DNA of 64,000 nucleotides from Mesorhizobium sp. B2-3-12 (GCF_006442205.1 NZ_VFVR01000002.1:558001-622000); one strand, 5' to 3'; positions 27,566 through 36,882 are shown, counted from the stretch's first letter. Notes: generated by a model not told the origin, from the sequence alone. Translations and numbers: made by a program.

Positions 27566-28561
27566 ATGACAAAGAAAGATCTCGGCCTGCTGATCCTGAT
27601 CCTGGTGGTCGGCGCGATCGTTGCCATCATCAATCCGCGCTTCCTGTTGCCGATCAATCTCGCCAACACCTCGAACCTGATCGGCCTGTTCGGCATCCTG
27701 TCGATCGGCCAGGCTTTCGTCATCATCACCGGCGGCATCGAACTCTCCGTCGGCTCCGTCGTCGCGCTGCTGGGCACGCTGTTCATCGACTTCATCGCCG
27801 TGCGCGGCATGGGATGGCCCGTTGCCTTCGTGCTCATCCTGGTGCTCGGCGCCATCATCGGGCTGGCGCATGGCTGGCTGATCACAAGGCTGAAATTGCA
27901 GCCCTTCGTGGTGACCTTGTGCGGTCTGTTGATCTATCGCGGCGTCGCGCGCTTCTATACCGCCGACGGCACGGCGGGTTTTGCCTTCGGCCAGAATTTT
28001 CCCGATCTCGAATTCCTCACCGCCGGCCGCTCCTGGGGCGTGCCGAACTCCTTCTTCGCGCTGATCGTGATTTCCATCGTCATGTGGGTGGTGCTGCACC
28101 GCTCGGTGTTCGGGCGCTATCTCTACGCCATCGGCAAGAACGAGGAGGCGGCGAAATATTCGGGCATCCGCACCGGGCGTGTCGTCATGGCGGCCTATGT
28201 CATCTGCGGCGTGCTCACCGCGCTGTCGGCGATCTATTTCGCCATGTATACGCGCTCGATCTCGCCGGCCAGCCATGGCCAGTTCTACGAGCTCTACGCC
28301 ATCGCGGCGGCGGTGCTAGGCGGCTTCTCGCTGCGCGGCGGCGAGGGCTCGCTGATCGGCGTCCTCCTGGGCACGGTGCTGCTGCAGGAATTGCAGAACC
28401 TGGTCAATCTGCTCGGCATCCCGTCCTCGCTCAACTTCGCGGTGATGGGCGGCGTCATCCTCATCGGCGTGCTGGTCGACCAGCAATGGGGCGTGTTCCG
28501 GGCACGCCGGCGGATGGTCGATGCCGCCCGCAAGGGCGCGGTCGGCGCGGCTGCGGAATAA
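27566..28561 (+). CDS. Sugar ABC transporter permease, RbsC-like (transporter 1)
   Basis: A 331-residue inner-membrane permease of the BPD_transp_2 family with about nine or ten hydrophobic segments. The family region GQAFVIITGGIELSVGSVVAL is near residue 50, and the cytoplasmic loop before GIRTGRVVMAAYVICG contacts the ATPase. It completes transporter 1. The next plus-strand gene starts after an 83-bp gap that contains an AT-rich operator, so the following SDR genes are probably a separate transcription unit. Confidence 0.94.
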   Translation: MTKKDLGLLILILVVGAIVAIINPRFLLPINLANTSNLIGLFGILSIGQAFVIITGGIELSVGSVVALLGTLFIDFIAVRGMGWPVAFVLILVLGAIIGLAHGWLITRLKLQPFVVTLCGLLIYRGVARFYTADGTAGFAFGQNFPDLEFLTAGRSWGVPNSFFALIVISIVMWVVLHRSVFGRYLYAIGKNEEAAKYSGIRTGRVVMAAYVICGVLTALSAIYFAMYTRSISPASHGQFYELYAIAAAVLGGFSLRGGEGSLIGVLLGTVLLQELQNLVNLLGIPSSLNFAVMGGVILIGVLVDQQWGVFRARRRMVDAARKGAVGAAAE

Positions 28562-28600
28562 GTCCCGCGCCCGTGTAACTGCTTGTCCCAGCCGCCAGAT

Positions 28601-28614
28601 TATTATAATAGCAT
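28601..28614. promoter_or_regulatory. AT-rich operator motif, copy 1
   Basis: TATTATAATAGCAT lies 31 bp before the SDR start at 28645. The core TATTATAATA is a perfect palindrome. The same motif recurs upstream of four other units in this cluster and once in a scar region. Confidence 0.6.
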
Positions 28615-28644
28615 AACCGGTGCTGGCGGGGGAGCTGACGGGAC

Positions 28645-29424
28645 ATGCGCTGCGATTTGCGAGGCAAGGTAGCGTTGGTCACGGGAGCCGCCGGGGCGAT
28701 CGGCGGCTCGATCGCCAAGCGCCTGTCGGACAATGGCGCGGCGGTCGTCGTCGCCGACATCAATGGCGAAGGCGCAAAAGAAGTTGCGGCCGGCTTGGGC
28801 GATGCGATGGCCTGCGCCACCGATATCCGCGACCCCGCCTCGGTGGACGCCGCGATCGCCGTGCTCATGCAGCGCTATGGCCGCCTCGATATCCTGATCA
28901 ACAATGCCGGCGTCAACACGCTGGCGCATCGCGTCACCTTGGAGGAATTCCCGACCGAGGAATGGGACCGCATCACCGGCATCGACCTCGACGGCCTCTA
29001 CATCGTGAGCCGCGCGGCACTGGCCCCGATGCTTGCCGCCGGCAAGGGCGGGCGCATCGTCAACATCGCCTCGGTGGTCGGACTTGCCGCCATGCGGCTG
29101 CAAAGCCCGTTCGTCGCCGCCAAGGCCGGCATCATCCATCTGACGCGCTCGATGGCGATCGAACTCGGCGGCAGGGGCATTCTCACCAACGCCATCGCGC
29201 CGGGTTCGGTGATGACGGCGCTGACCGCCAAGCTGTTCTATGGCGAGGACGGCAAGTTCGCCGGGCGCACGCAGGAATTCCTCGCCCATTTGCCGCTGGC
29301 CCGGCCGGCCCAGCCGGAAGAGATCGCCGAGGCGGTGCTGTTCCTGGCCTCGCCGGCGGCCAGCTATGTCAATGGCCAGGTGCTGGCCGTCGATGGCGGC
29401 TGGACGGCGGGATACATGATGTGA
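28645..29424 (+). CDS. SDR-family protein with Tyr to Phe at the active site
   Basis: A 259-residue short-chain dehydrogenase fold protein. The cofactor motif TGAAGAIGG, NNAG and the Ser region (NIASVVG) are present, but the catalytic YxxxK reads FVAAK, so Tyr is replaced by Phe (TTC codon). Without the Tyr hydroxyl normal hydride-transfer chemistry should be weak, so it may use another residue or another reaction. The C-terminus AVDGGWTAGYMM is typical. It heads a three-gene unit with a second degenerate SDR and an aldose epimerase. Substrate unknown. Confidence 0.88.
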   Translation: MRCDLRGKVALVTGAAGAIGGSIAKRLSDNGAAVVVADINGEGAKEVAAGLGDAMACATDIRDPASVDAAIAVLMQRYGRLDILINNAGVNTLAHRVTLEEFPTEEWDRITGIDLDGLYIVSRAALAPMLAAGKGGRIVNIASVVGLAAMRLQSPFVAAKAGIIHLTRSMAIELGGRGILTNAIAPGSVMTALTAKLFYGEDGKFAGRTQEFLAHLPLARPAQPEEIAEAVLFLASPAASYVNGQVLAVDGGWTAGYMM

Positions 29425-29432
29425 GCGGGGCC

Positions 29433-30026
29433 ATGGAAATCGATCTCGCCGGCGCGACGATAGAACTGGAAGGCGCCAGCAATCCGGTTGCCGAAGCCGC
29501 ACTCGCCGCCTTGCGCGCCAATGGCGGCCGCATCACCGAAGGGGCGCGGGCCGCCGGGGTCCCGCCCCCCGACATCGTTCTGGTGTCATGCCCGTTGCGT
29601 CCGGGCACCACGGCGGAAAATCCCGGCACCTTGTATGCGGCCGCGCGCAAGGCGGCGGTGGCCATGACCGAGCGCGGCGGCGGACGCATCGTCTTCCTGC
29701 TTTCGGTGGCCGCCGGCATGCCGATGCGTCGCCATCCGCGCTTTTCCATGGAGAACGCCTCGATCCTGGCCGGCATGCGCACGCTGGCCATGGAGTTCGG
29801 CCCCAAAATCCTGGTCAATGCCGTCGGTGTCGGCTTGGTTGAGGACGAGGCCATGGTTTCGGGCGACAAGGCTATGCTCAGCCACGTCCCGGTCGACCGC
29901 GCCGGCAATATCGAGGAAGCGGTTGCGGCCGTGCTGTTCTTCTGCGATCCACTCAACACCTATACGACGGGCCAGATGCTGGGCGTCGACGGTGGATGGA
30001 TGGCGGGCTATGGGCGTAATTTCTGA
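29433..30026 (+). CDS. Degenerate SDR-like protein, probably not a dehydrogenase
   Basis: A 197-residue protein with the second half of an SDR fold: GGGRIVFLLSVAAGMP, ASILAGMRTLAMEFGPKILVNAVGVG, VAAVLFFCDPLNTYTTGQMLGVDGGW. The N-terminal glycine-rich cofactor motif is absent, and the catalytic YxxxK is replaced by FSMEN, so both Tyr and Lys are lost. It starts 8 bp after the preceding SDR and overlaps the epimerase gene by 17 bp. It may be a partner subunit of the first SDR. Coding quality is good, so it is not an ordinary pseudogene. Confidence 0.8.
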   Translation: MEIDLAGATIELEGASNPVAEAALAALRANGGRITEGARAAGVPPPDIVLVSCPLRPGTTAENPGTLYAAARKAAVAMTERGGGRIVFLLSVAAGMPMRRHPRFSMENASILAGMRTLAMEFGPKILVNAVGVGLVEDEAMVSGDKAMLSHVPVDRAGNIEEAVAAVLFFCDPLNTYTTGQMLGVDGGWMAGYGRNF

Positions 30027-30909
30027 ACCGCTGACACTGAAGGCCGGCGCGCTCGAGGTCGGGCTTGTGCCTGACATCGGCGGCTCCGTCAGTTCACTGC
30101 GCTGGCGCGGCGTCGATCTGATGCGCCGGCTTTCGGAGGATGATCGCAAAGCCGGCAATGTGCTCGGCGTTGCCATGTTTCCGATGACGCCCTATGCCAA
30201 CCGGATCGCCGGAAATGTCTTCGATTTCGCCAGGAAACGCTGGCAGGTCGCGCCCAACAACCCGCCGGAAAAATACAACGTGCATGGCAGCGGCTGGCAA
30301 CAAGCCTGGACCGTGGTGGAGGCAGGAACAGCCAGCGCGATCCTGACACTGGATATCGCCGCCGGAGCCGACCCTTATTTCTATCGCGCGACGCAAGCTT
30401 TCGTCGTTTCCGGTGGAGGGCTTGGTGTGACCATGACACTGACCAACACCGGGCCGGTTGCCCTGCCGTTCGGCTTCGGCCTGCATCCCTGGTTCGACCG
30501 CGATCCGGATGTGACGCTGCAATTCAAGGCCAGGCGTTTCTATCTCGAAGAGCCCGACGGCGTTTCCGGCGATCCCATCGGCTTGCCACCCGAACTCGAC
30601 TTCGCCGAAGGCCGGCCGCTGCCGGCGGGCTGGCGCAACAATGATTATGGCGGCTGGAACGGCGAGGCGATCATCCGCTTTCCCTCGCGCGGTGCTGGGC
30701 TGCGGATCACGGCCGATCCGATCTTCAGGCATCTGATGCTCTATGCCGATCCGACCAAGCCATATTTCTGCGTCGAGCCACAGACCAACGCATCCGGGGC
30801 CTTCAATCGGGGCCAATGGGATGATCCGGAAGAGGGCGTCATCGTGCTTGGCCCGGGGGAAAGTGCAGCCGGCGCTGTTTCGTTCATGCCCTTCGCGCTT
30901 CAATCCTAA
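30010..30909 (+). CDS. Aldose 1-epimerase family protein
   Basis: A 299-residue mutarotase that interconverts sugar anomers. Typical segments are FPMTPYANRIAGNVF (substrate-binding Asn-Arg), YNVHGSGWQQAW (catalytic-type His), GFGLHPWF (second His) and FCVEPQTNASGAFN with the catalytic Glu. The start MGVISEPLTL at 30010 lies inside the end of the previous gene (17-bp overlap), indicating coupled translation. It converges with the SDR gene on the minus strand, with ends overlapping by 4 bp. It likely prepares the imported sugar for the dehydrogenase. Confidence 0.92.
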   Translation: MGVISEPLTLKAGALEVGLVPDIGGSVSSLRWRGVDLMRRLSEDDRKAGNVLGVAMFPMTPYANRIAGNVFDFARKRWQVAPNNPPEKYNVHGSGWQQAWTVVEAGTASAILTLDIAAGADPYFYRATQAFVVSGGGLGVTMTLTNTGPVALPFGFGLHPWFDRDPDVTLQFKARRFYLEEPDGVSGDPIGLPPELDFAEGRPLPAGWRNNDYGGWNGEAIIRFPSRGAGLRITADPIFRHLMLYADPTKPYFCVEPQTNASGAFNRGQWDDPEEGVIVLGPGESAAGAVSFMPFALQS

Positions 30910-31667
30910 AGCAGCCGCGCCAGCAGACCGCCATCCACTTGCATGGCGCTGCCGGTGACGAAGGACGCGGCGTCCGAGATCAGAAAGCCTATCGCCGTGG
31001 CGATCTCCGAGGGATTGGCGATGCGGGCGATCCGGTTGGGCTCGAAGGAGAGGCCCAGCGCTTCCGCGCCGCCGGCGGCCTCCAGGCCGTCGAGCGTCAT
31101 TCTCGTGGCGACCGAGCCGACCAGCACGGCGTTGACGCGGATGCGGTCGACGGCATAGTCGAGCGCCATCTGCCTGGACAGGCCGACGACCGCTGCCTTG
31201 GTCGCCGCATACGCCGGCACGCCTGGAACCGTGGCGTCGGCATGCACGGAGGCGATGTTGACGATCGAGCCGCCGCCCGTCGCGCGCAGCAGCGGCAGGG
31301 TTGCCCGGCAGACCCGGAAGATCGCGGTCAAATTGACGGCGATCGTCCTGTCCCAATCCTCGTCGGAAAGCTCTTCCAGTCGCTTGCCGGTCGGATAGAT
31401 GCCGGCGCAATTGACGACCGCGTCGAGCCCGCCAAACCGCTCTTGCGCCGCCACCACGGCGGCCTGGACGTCCGCTTCGCGGGTGAGGTCGCTCTCGCGG
31501 AAGATCAGCCGGCTTTCGCCATAGCGGCTTGCGAGTGCCTTGCCGTCATCGCCGTCCAGCCCGGCGCCAAGGACCTTGGCGCCCTCGGCGACAAGATAGT
31601 CCGCCGTCGCCCGGCCGATCCCCGTCGCCGCGCCAGTGACGAAAACGCGTTTGCCGGCAAATGTCAT
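30906..31667 (-). CDS. SDR family oxidoreductase
   Basis: A 253-residue classical SDR with intact motifs: TGAATGIG for NAD(P), NCAG in place of NNAG, catalytic Ser (NIASVHA) and YAATK. The C-terminus MQVDGGLLARLL is normal. It is the last gene of the transporter 2 operon; its ATG overlaps the ATPase stop (ATGA). This context suggests it oxidises the sugar or polyol imported by transporter 2. The exact substrate is unknown. Confidence 0.92.
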   Translation of the reverse strand: MTFAGKRVFVTGAATGIGRATADYLVAEGAKVLGAGLDGDDGKALASRYGESRLIFRESDLTREADVQAAVVAAQERFGGLDAVVNCAGIYPTGKRLEELSDEDWDRTIAVNLTAIFRVCRATLPLLRATGGGSIVNIASVHADATVPGVPAYAATKAAVVGLSRQMALDYAVDRIRVNAVLVGSVATRMTLDGLEAAGGAEALGLSFEPNRIARIANPSEIATAIGFLISDAASFVTGSAMQVDGGLLARLL

Positions 31668-33214
31668 GCCGTAACCTGTGCCTGGCGCTCGGCCTGCGCC
31701 TTGGTCACCGAACGCAAGACGCGGCCCTCGCCGCCTTCGCCACGGCCGAATTCGTCGACGATGCGGCCATCGGCGACAACGAGGCAGCGGTCACAGAGGC
31801 CGATCAGTTCCTCAAGTTCCGAGGCGACGATCAGCAGCGCGACGCCCTTGTCGGCCAGCTCGACCACCAGCCTATAGATCTCGTGGCGGGTTGCGGCGTC
31901 GACGCCCTTGGTCGGCTCGTCGAGCAGCAGCACCTTCGGCGCCCGCATCAACACGCGGGCAAACAGCAGTTTCTGCTGGTTGCCGCCCGACAGATGGGTG
32001 ACGGCGGCCTGCGGCGACGAGGCCTTGACGTTGAGAGCGCGCATGGCTGTAACGATGGCGCCGCGCTCCAGCCCGCCGCGCACCACGCCGTGCCGCGACA
32101 GGGGCGCGAGATTTCCGATGGTGATGTTGGCGCCGACCGGCAGGTTGAACAGCAGGCCGTCGCGCTTGCGATCCTCGGTCAGCAGCGCGATGCCGGCGGC
32201 ACGGGCATCCCTGGGCGATTTGATCGATACGGCTTGCCCGCCGACATGGATCTCGCCCTCGGCCGGCACCCGGCCGTAGATGCCGTGCAGGATCTCGCTG
32301 CGTCCGGAGCCGAGCAGACCCGCCAGCCCGACGATCTCGCCGGCCGCGACGGACAGGTCGATATCCTTCGCGCCATGGACGGCACCGCCATGGCCGGCGA
32401 CGGTGAGATGGCGAACCTCTAGCGCGGCCGGCGCGCCCACAGGCGCGGCGTGCTCGGGGAACAGCCGCTGCAACCTTTGGCCGGACATCGAGAAGATGAA
32501 GGTCTCGGCGTCGAAATCCTCGCGGGCAATGCGCACCGCCACCTGCCCGTCGCGCAGCACGGTGGCGCGGTCGCAGATGGCGAGCACCTCCGGCAGGCGA
32601 TGGGTGATATAGATCATCGCCACGCCTTGCGCCTTGAGCCGGCGCAGCACGGAAAACAGCGCATCGACTTCGGTGCCCGAGAGCGAGGCGGTCGGCTCGT
32701 CCAGCATCAACACGCGCGGCTTCAGGACGATGGCACGCGCGATCATCACCAGATGGCGCTGCGCCGAGGTCAGCGACGCGACATAGGCCCTGGGGTCCAT
32801 ATCGATGCCAAGATCGGCAAAGATCTCGGCCGCCCGTTGCTCGAGCCTCCGCTGGTGAACCAGCACGCCGTCGCCGAGACCCGTGCGACCGGCAAAGACA
32901 TTCTCGGCGACGGAGAGCTGTTCGAGAACCTCGATTTCCTGTGGAACGTAACCGACACCGTTCGACCGCGCGTCTGCCGGCGAGGCAAAGCTGACGGGCC
33001 GGCCGTCGAGCTGGACGGTGCCGGTGTAGGAGCCGGCCGGATGTACGCCGTTGAGAATCTTGACCAGCGTCGACTTGCCGGCGCCGTTCTGGCCTAGCAG
33101 AGCGTGGATTTCACCAGGGACCACGTCGAAATCGACCCCGCGCAACGCCTGCACGCCGCCGAAATTCTTGGTGATCGCGGTGGCTGAAAACAGCGGCGCT
33201 TGGGTGCTCGACAC
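31664..33214 (-). CDS. Sugar ABC transporter ATPase (transporter 2)
   Basis: A 516-residue double ABC ATPase of the CUT2 type. First domain: Walker A GQNGAGKST, signature region LTSAQRHLV (unusual, lacking the LSGGQ form), Walker B VLMLDEPTAS. Second domain: degenerate Walker A GLLGSGRSE, signature LSGGNQQK and Walker B VLLLDEPTKG. The start is GTG at 33214. It lies 55 bp after the binding-protein gene and overlaps the SDR gene. The divergent first signature is common in RbsA/MglA proteins. Confidence 0.93.
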   Translation of the reverse strand: MSSTQAPLFSATAITKNFGGVQALRGVDFDVVPGEIHALLGQNGAGKSTLVKILNGVHPAGSYTGTVQLDGRPVSFASPADARSNGVGYVPQEIEVLEQLSVAENVFAGRTGLGDGVLVHQRRLEQRAAEIFADLGIDMDPRAYVASLTSAQRHLVMIARAIVLKPRVLMLDEPTASLSGTEVDALFSVLRRLKAQGVAMIYITHRLPEVLAICDRATVLRDGQVAVRIAREDFDAETFIFSMSGQRLQRLFPEHAAPVGAPAALEVRHLTVAGHGGAVHGAKDIDLSVAAGEIVGLAGLLGSGRSEILHGIYGRVPAEGEIHVGGQAVSIKSPRDARAAGIALLTEDRKRDGLLFNLPVGANITIGNLAPLSRHGVVRGGLERGAIVTAMRALNVKASSPQAAVTHLSGGNQQKLLFARVLMRAPKVLLLDEPTKGVDAATRHEIYRLVVELADKGVALLIVASELEELIGLCDRCLVVADGRIVDEFGRGEGGEGRVLRSVTKAQAERQAQVTA

Positions 33215-33268
33215 AATTGTCCCTCGGGATGTTGCCGGGTCCGCGGGATGCGGGCCCGGCGGCAGGTG

Positions 33269-34243
33269 TTACTGACCGGCGCTGTCCAGCATCTTGTAGT
33301 AGGGATCGAGGTCGGCCGCGGTGATCACCTTGGCCGGCAACGGATTGCTGTAGGGAACCGTCTTGCCCTGGGCGAGGTCGCCGAGCAGCTCGGCAACCTT
33401 GGCACTCTCCTCATAGAGCGGCTGCGCGACGATGCCGTAGGCGGCGCCCGATTTCACCAGGTCGAGGTTCTGCCTGATGTAGTCCATGCCGATGATGACG
33501 ACGTCGCGTCCGGCCTTGCGGGCGGCGCCCGACCAGGTCTGGATGCTGTTGCCGGTGGTGCCGAAGGCGGCGGTCACGTCGGGATTGCCCTGCAGGATGG
33601 CCACCGCCTTGGCTTCCGCCGCCGAAGGCTCGAAGCCTTCCATCTGCGTGTTGAGCACCTTGATGCCGGGATACTTTGCCGCGATGGTCTTGCGGAAGGC
33701 GTCCGACATGGCGTTTTCGGTGTCGTTGGAGGCGCCTTGCGTCAGCGCCACCGTGCCCTTGCCGCCAAGCTTGTCGCCGATGGCGATGGCCGCATTGGCG
33801 CCGACCTCGGCGATGTCTTCGCCGGTCGCCGCCTTGAGGCCGTTGACGGTGCCTTCCGGCGGCAGGACGTGCCAGGTGACGATGGGAAAGCCTTCCTTGG
33901 CCAGTTTGGTGATGTAGGAATAGATCGCCGGATCGACGCCATAGACGCCGATGGCGTCATATTTGGTGCGGGCGAGTGCTGCCTCGGCAAGCGGCAAGGT
34001 CGCGGGAATGTCCCAGTTGGTGGCGCTCGGGTCGCCGACGACCTCGCAGGTATAACCGAGTTCCTTGCATTTGTTGAGGAAGCCCGCCTGCATCAGCCTG
34101 TGCACGGGGTGATCCTTCATCGCCTGCACCCAGAGCAGGTGGACGTCGGCCGCGCGGGCTAGGCCCGCCGAGCCCAGTGCGGTGGCGACCGTCGCCGCCA
34201 GCAGCGCGGCGCGGATCAACCTTTTCTTCAAGTGAATTCCCAT
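33269..34243 (-). CDS. Sugar ABC transporter substrate-binding protein (transporter 2)
   Basis: A 324-residue periplasmic binding protein (Peripla_BP_4 type). The signal peptide covers about the first 30 residues (KKRLIRAALLAATVATALGS, cleavage near ARA-AD). The ligand domain includes HLLWVQAMKDHPVHRLMQAG, the hinge region GVDPAIYSYI and IIGMDYIRQNLDLVKSG. It lies between the permease and ATPase genes of transporter 2, with a hairpin just upstream. The ligand is unknown; its sequence differs clearly from the other binding proteins here. Confidence 0.92.
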   Translation of the reverse strand: MGIHLKKRLIRAALLAATVATALGSAGLARAADVHLLWVQAMKDHPVHRLMQAGFLNKCKELGYTCEVVGDPSATNWDIPATLPLAEAALARTKYDAIGVYGVDPAIYSYITKLAKEGFPIVTWHVLPPEGTVNGLKAATGEDIAEVGANAAIAIGDKLGGKGTVALTQGASNDTENAMSDAFRKTIAAKYPGIKVLNTQMEGFEPSAAEAKAVAILQGNPDVTAAFGTTGNSIQTWSGAARKAGRDVVIIGMDYIRQNLDLVKSGAAYGIVAQPLYEESAKVAELLGDLAQGKTVPYSNPLPAKVITAADLDPYYKMLDSAGQ

Positions 34244-34261
34244 GCCTTACCTCCCTTGGTT

Positions 34262-34281
34262 CGCCGGCATTTTTGCCGGCG
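34262..34281 (-). terminator. Intercistronic hairpin in transporter 2 operon
   Basis: CGCCGGC (34262-34268) pairs with GCCGGCG (34275-34281) around ATTTTT, between the permease and binding-protein genes. It may stabilise the downstream binding-protein mRNA or attenuate readthrough. Confidence 0.5.
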
Positions 34282-34299
34282 CAATATATCCCGACCGGC

Positions 34300-35310
34300 T
34301 CAGGCGCCGGCAATGAAGTAGCGGCGGCGCACGATGTCGAGGCCAACGGCCATGACCATGATCACGCCGACCGCGATCTGCTGCCAGTTGGAGTTGACGC
34401 CGATGACGACGAGGCCGCTCTGCACCACCTTCAGCATCAGGATGCCTACGACACCGCCGGCGACCGTGCCGGCGCCGCCGAACAGGCTGACGCCGCCGAC
34501 CACGACACCGGCGATGACGGTCAGTTCCCAGCCGCTGCCGATCGAGGTGCCGCCGCTGCCGAGATCGGCCATGACGAACATGCCAGCGATCGCCGACAGC
34601 GCGCCGACGGTGATGAAGGCGCCGATCTTGTAGGCACTGGTGTTGATGCCGACGAGATGCGCTACTTCCTTGTTGCCGCCGGTGGCGTACATGTTGCGGC
34701 CGAGCACGGTGCGCCGCAGCACAAAATCGGCGACCACGGCGGCGATGATGAAGAAGGCGAAGCTCCAGCCGAGGCCAAAGGCGAGATCGGTGCCGCCGAT
34801 CGTATTGATCGCCTCCGGAAGCGGATAGACGGGATAGCCGCCGGTCACCACCTGGATCAGGCCCTGGCCGATGAACAGCATGCCGAGCGTCTGGATGAAG
34901 GCCGGAATGCCGAGCCTGACTACGATCAGGCCGTTGAGAAGGCCGATCAGGGCGCCGACGCCGATGCCGCCCAGGATGCCGACGCCCACCGGTAAAGCGG
35001 CCGCGGTCATCAGCTTGGCGGCAACCACCGCCGACAGTCCCGCGACCGAGCCGACCGACAGGTCGAACTCGCCGGCAACCAGCAGAATCGTCTGGCCGAT
35101 GGCGATGATGCCGACGAACGACACGACGTTGAGAATGGCGCGGATGTTGCGTTCCGACAGGAAGGCAGGTTCGAGCAACCAGAAGAAGGCGACCAGCAGC
35201 GCCATCGCCGCCAAAACGCCAACTTCGCCGACGGCAATGAAGCCGATCAATCGCCGCCGGAACGATTGCGCATCCCGGGGCGGCGAGCTCACCTCAGCCG
35301 CACTGTTCAT
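34300..35310 (-). CDS. Sugar ABC transporter permease (transporter 2)
   Basis: A 336-residue BPD_transp_2 permease with about nine hydrophobic segments. A soluble N-terminus of about 25 residues is followed by VGVLAAMALLVAFFWLL and the family motif GQTILLVAGEFDLSVGSVAGL. It is the first gene of the transporter 2 operon, unusual in that permease precedes binding protein and ATPase. The promoter region to the right is shared with the divergent LacI-type gene and contains an AT-rich operator. Confidence 0.93.
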   Translation of the reverse strand: MNSAAEVSSPPRDAQSFRRRLIGFIAVGEVGVLAAMALLVAFFWLLEPAFLSERNIRAILNVVSFVGIIAIGQTILLVAGEFDLSVGSVAGLSAVVAAKLMTAAALPVGVGILGGIGVGALIGLLNGLIVVRLGIPAFIQTLGMLFIGQGLIQVVTGGYPVYPLPEAINTIGGTDLAFGLGWSFAFFIIAAVVADFVLRRTVLGRNMYATGGNKEVAHLVGINTSAYKIGAFITVGALSAIAGMFVMADLGSGGTSIGSGWELTVIAGVVVGGVSLFGGAGTVAGGVVGILMLKVVQSGLVVIGVNSNWQQIAVGVIMVMAVGLDIVRRRYFIAGA

Positions 35311-35396
35311 TCCTGACCTCCCTGGCGGCGCCTTCGGCGGCCTTGGGCCGCCGATCGCACCTACGCCGATCCGGCGCGCTCCTCTCCGGCATTAAG

Positions 35397-35412
35397 ATTA
35401 TAATATTATAAC
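35397..35412. promoter_or_regulatory. AT-rich operator motif, variant copy
   Basis: ATTATAATATTATAAC lies between the divergent permease (start 35310) and LacI-type gene (start 35555). It shares the ATTATAAT half with the other copies but lacks the AGCAT extension, carrying a second TATTATAA-like half instead. Confidence 0.5.
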
Positions 35413-35554
35413 TTGTCAACGTAGAAATGTTCAGGCGGTGCATTAGCCGGTCCATCGCTGGAAAGCATCGGCGGCAAACGCTATGAATGGGCGTTGCAGC
35501 GCGATCACCGGCCCATTGCCATGGTGGATCGTCGGCGCTTTGGAGCCATTCGAG

Positions 35555-36595
35555 ATGACCGATCGGCCAGGGGACGGCCCAGGCGGAAAGAAACCGCCGC
35601 GACGCCTCGGCGTGCGCGAGATCGCAAAGCGCGTCGGCGTTGCACCGATGACGGTGTCGCGCGCGCTGTCCAATCCCGACATGGTCTCGCCGGAGACGCG
35701 CGCCAAGGTGCTCGAGGCCATCGAACAGGCCGGCTTCGTGCCCAACCGGCTGGCCTCGAGCATGCGCGGCAATGGCCGCATGATCGGCACGGTGGTGCCG
35801 CCGCTGATCAATTCGGGCATTGCCGAACAGGTGCAAGGCATGTCCGACGAATGCCACGAGAGCGGCTATTCGATGCTTTTGGTGCAAGGTGAATTCACGC
35901 AGGAGGCCGAGGACAAGGCGATCCGGGCTCTGCTCGGCTGGCGTCCGGTCGGCATGATCCTGCAGAGCTTCGTGCAAAGCGAGACCGCGCGGGCCTTGCT
36001 GAAGAACAGTGGCGCGCCGGTGGTGGAAATATCAGAGATCAAGGGTCGCAAACCGATCGACATGGTGGTCGGCGTCTCCAATTTCGAGACCGCCTATGCC
36101 ATGACCATGCATCTGGCGGCCAAGGGCTACAAGCGCATCGGCTTCGTCTCGACGCCGATCCATGGCAATGACCGTCTGCGGCAGCGCCGCACCGGCTACC
36201 ACGCAGCATTGACCGAACTCGGCTTCAAGAACCATGCCGACCTGGAGGTCGAGGTGCCGATCACCGCGCAGGGCGGTGCGGAAGCGCTGGTGACGCTGAC
36301 CTCCCGCCACAAGGATATCGACGCGATCTTCTTTTCCAGCGATACGCTGGCCGTCGGCGCCGTGCAGGAATGCCACCGGCGCGGCTGGGCGGTGCCGGGA
36401 AAAATCGCCATTGCCGGCTATGGCGACATGGATCTGGCCGCGCAGCTTCATCCGCCGCTGACCACGGTGAAGGTCAACCGCTACGAGATGGGCCGGCGCG
36501 CCGTGCGGCAATTGCTGGCAAGGCTCGGCGGCGACACCAAGGTGCCGACCATCACCAGCCTCGGCTTCGAGATCGTCGACCGGGAGAGTGCTTGA
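35555..36595 (+). CDS. LacI-family regulator, GntR(gluconate repressor)-like
   Basis: A 346-residue LacI-type repressor. The DNA-binding domain is LGVREIAKRVGVAPMTVSRALSNPD, with hinge FVPNRLASSMRGN, followed by a sugar-binding domain with IAIAGYGDMDLAAQLHPPLTTV. Overall it resembles the E. coli gluconate repressor GntR, whose operator has an ACCGGT centre. The palindrome TGRTACCGGTAYCA found three times in this cluster is therefore a good candidate target. The start MTDRPGDG at 35555 keeps a short leader before the helix-turn-helix. It is divergent from transporter 2. Confidence 0.9.
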   Translation: MTDRPGDGPGGKKPPRRLGVREIAKRVGVAPMTVSRALSNPDMVSPETRAKVLEAIEQAGFVPNRLASSMRGNGRMIGTVVPPLINSGIAEQVQGMSDECHESGYSMLLVQGEFTQEAEDKAIRALLGWRPVGMILQSFVQSETARALLKNSGAPVVEISEIKGRKPIDMVVGVSNFETAYAMTMHLAAKGYKRIGFVSTPIHGNDRLRQRRTGYHAALTELGFKNHADLEVEVPITAQGGAEALVTLTSRHKDIDAIFFSSDTLAVGAVQECHRRGWAVPGKIAIAGYGDMDLAAQLHPPLTTVKVNRYEMGRRAVRQLLARLGGDTKVPTITSLGFEIVDRESA

Positions 36596-36627
36596 CGTCT
36601 TGATGTTAGCCGAGACGCGCTCTCCAG

Positions 36628-36815
36628 CTTCGTCATGCTAGGGCGGAGCAGCCGCAAAGCGGCGTCGCGGAGACCCTAGGATCCATTCCGTGACCTCAAT
36701 CGAGGGCGCGGTGGAGCAGAATTCTTCACCGTTTCCAACGCTTTAGCGTTACGGCATGGATCCTATGGTCTGCGCCGCGTCGCTGCGCTCCTTGCTCCGC
36801 CATAGGATGACGAAG
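36628..36815. repeat. 188-bp intergenic inverted-repeat element, copy A
   Basis: The ends are near-perfect inverted repeats: CTTCGTCATGCTAGGGCGGA at the left and the complement of CCGCCATAGGATGACGAAG at the right. Inside, CCTAGGATCCATTCCGTGA and CGGCATGGATCCTATGGTCTG form further pairing arms. A second copy of almost the same length lies at 59185-59373. It has no coding capacity and resembles rhizobial intergenic palindromic elements or a MITE. It fills most of the 287-bp gap between the LacI-type gene and the dehydratase gene. Confidence 0.85.
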
Positions 36816-36882
36816 GCAGTGAGGATCGGTCATCTCGAAGACTCGCGATTTGCTTTCCAACGGTCATCACTATCCGAGATAC

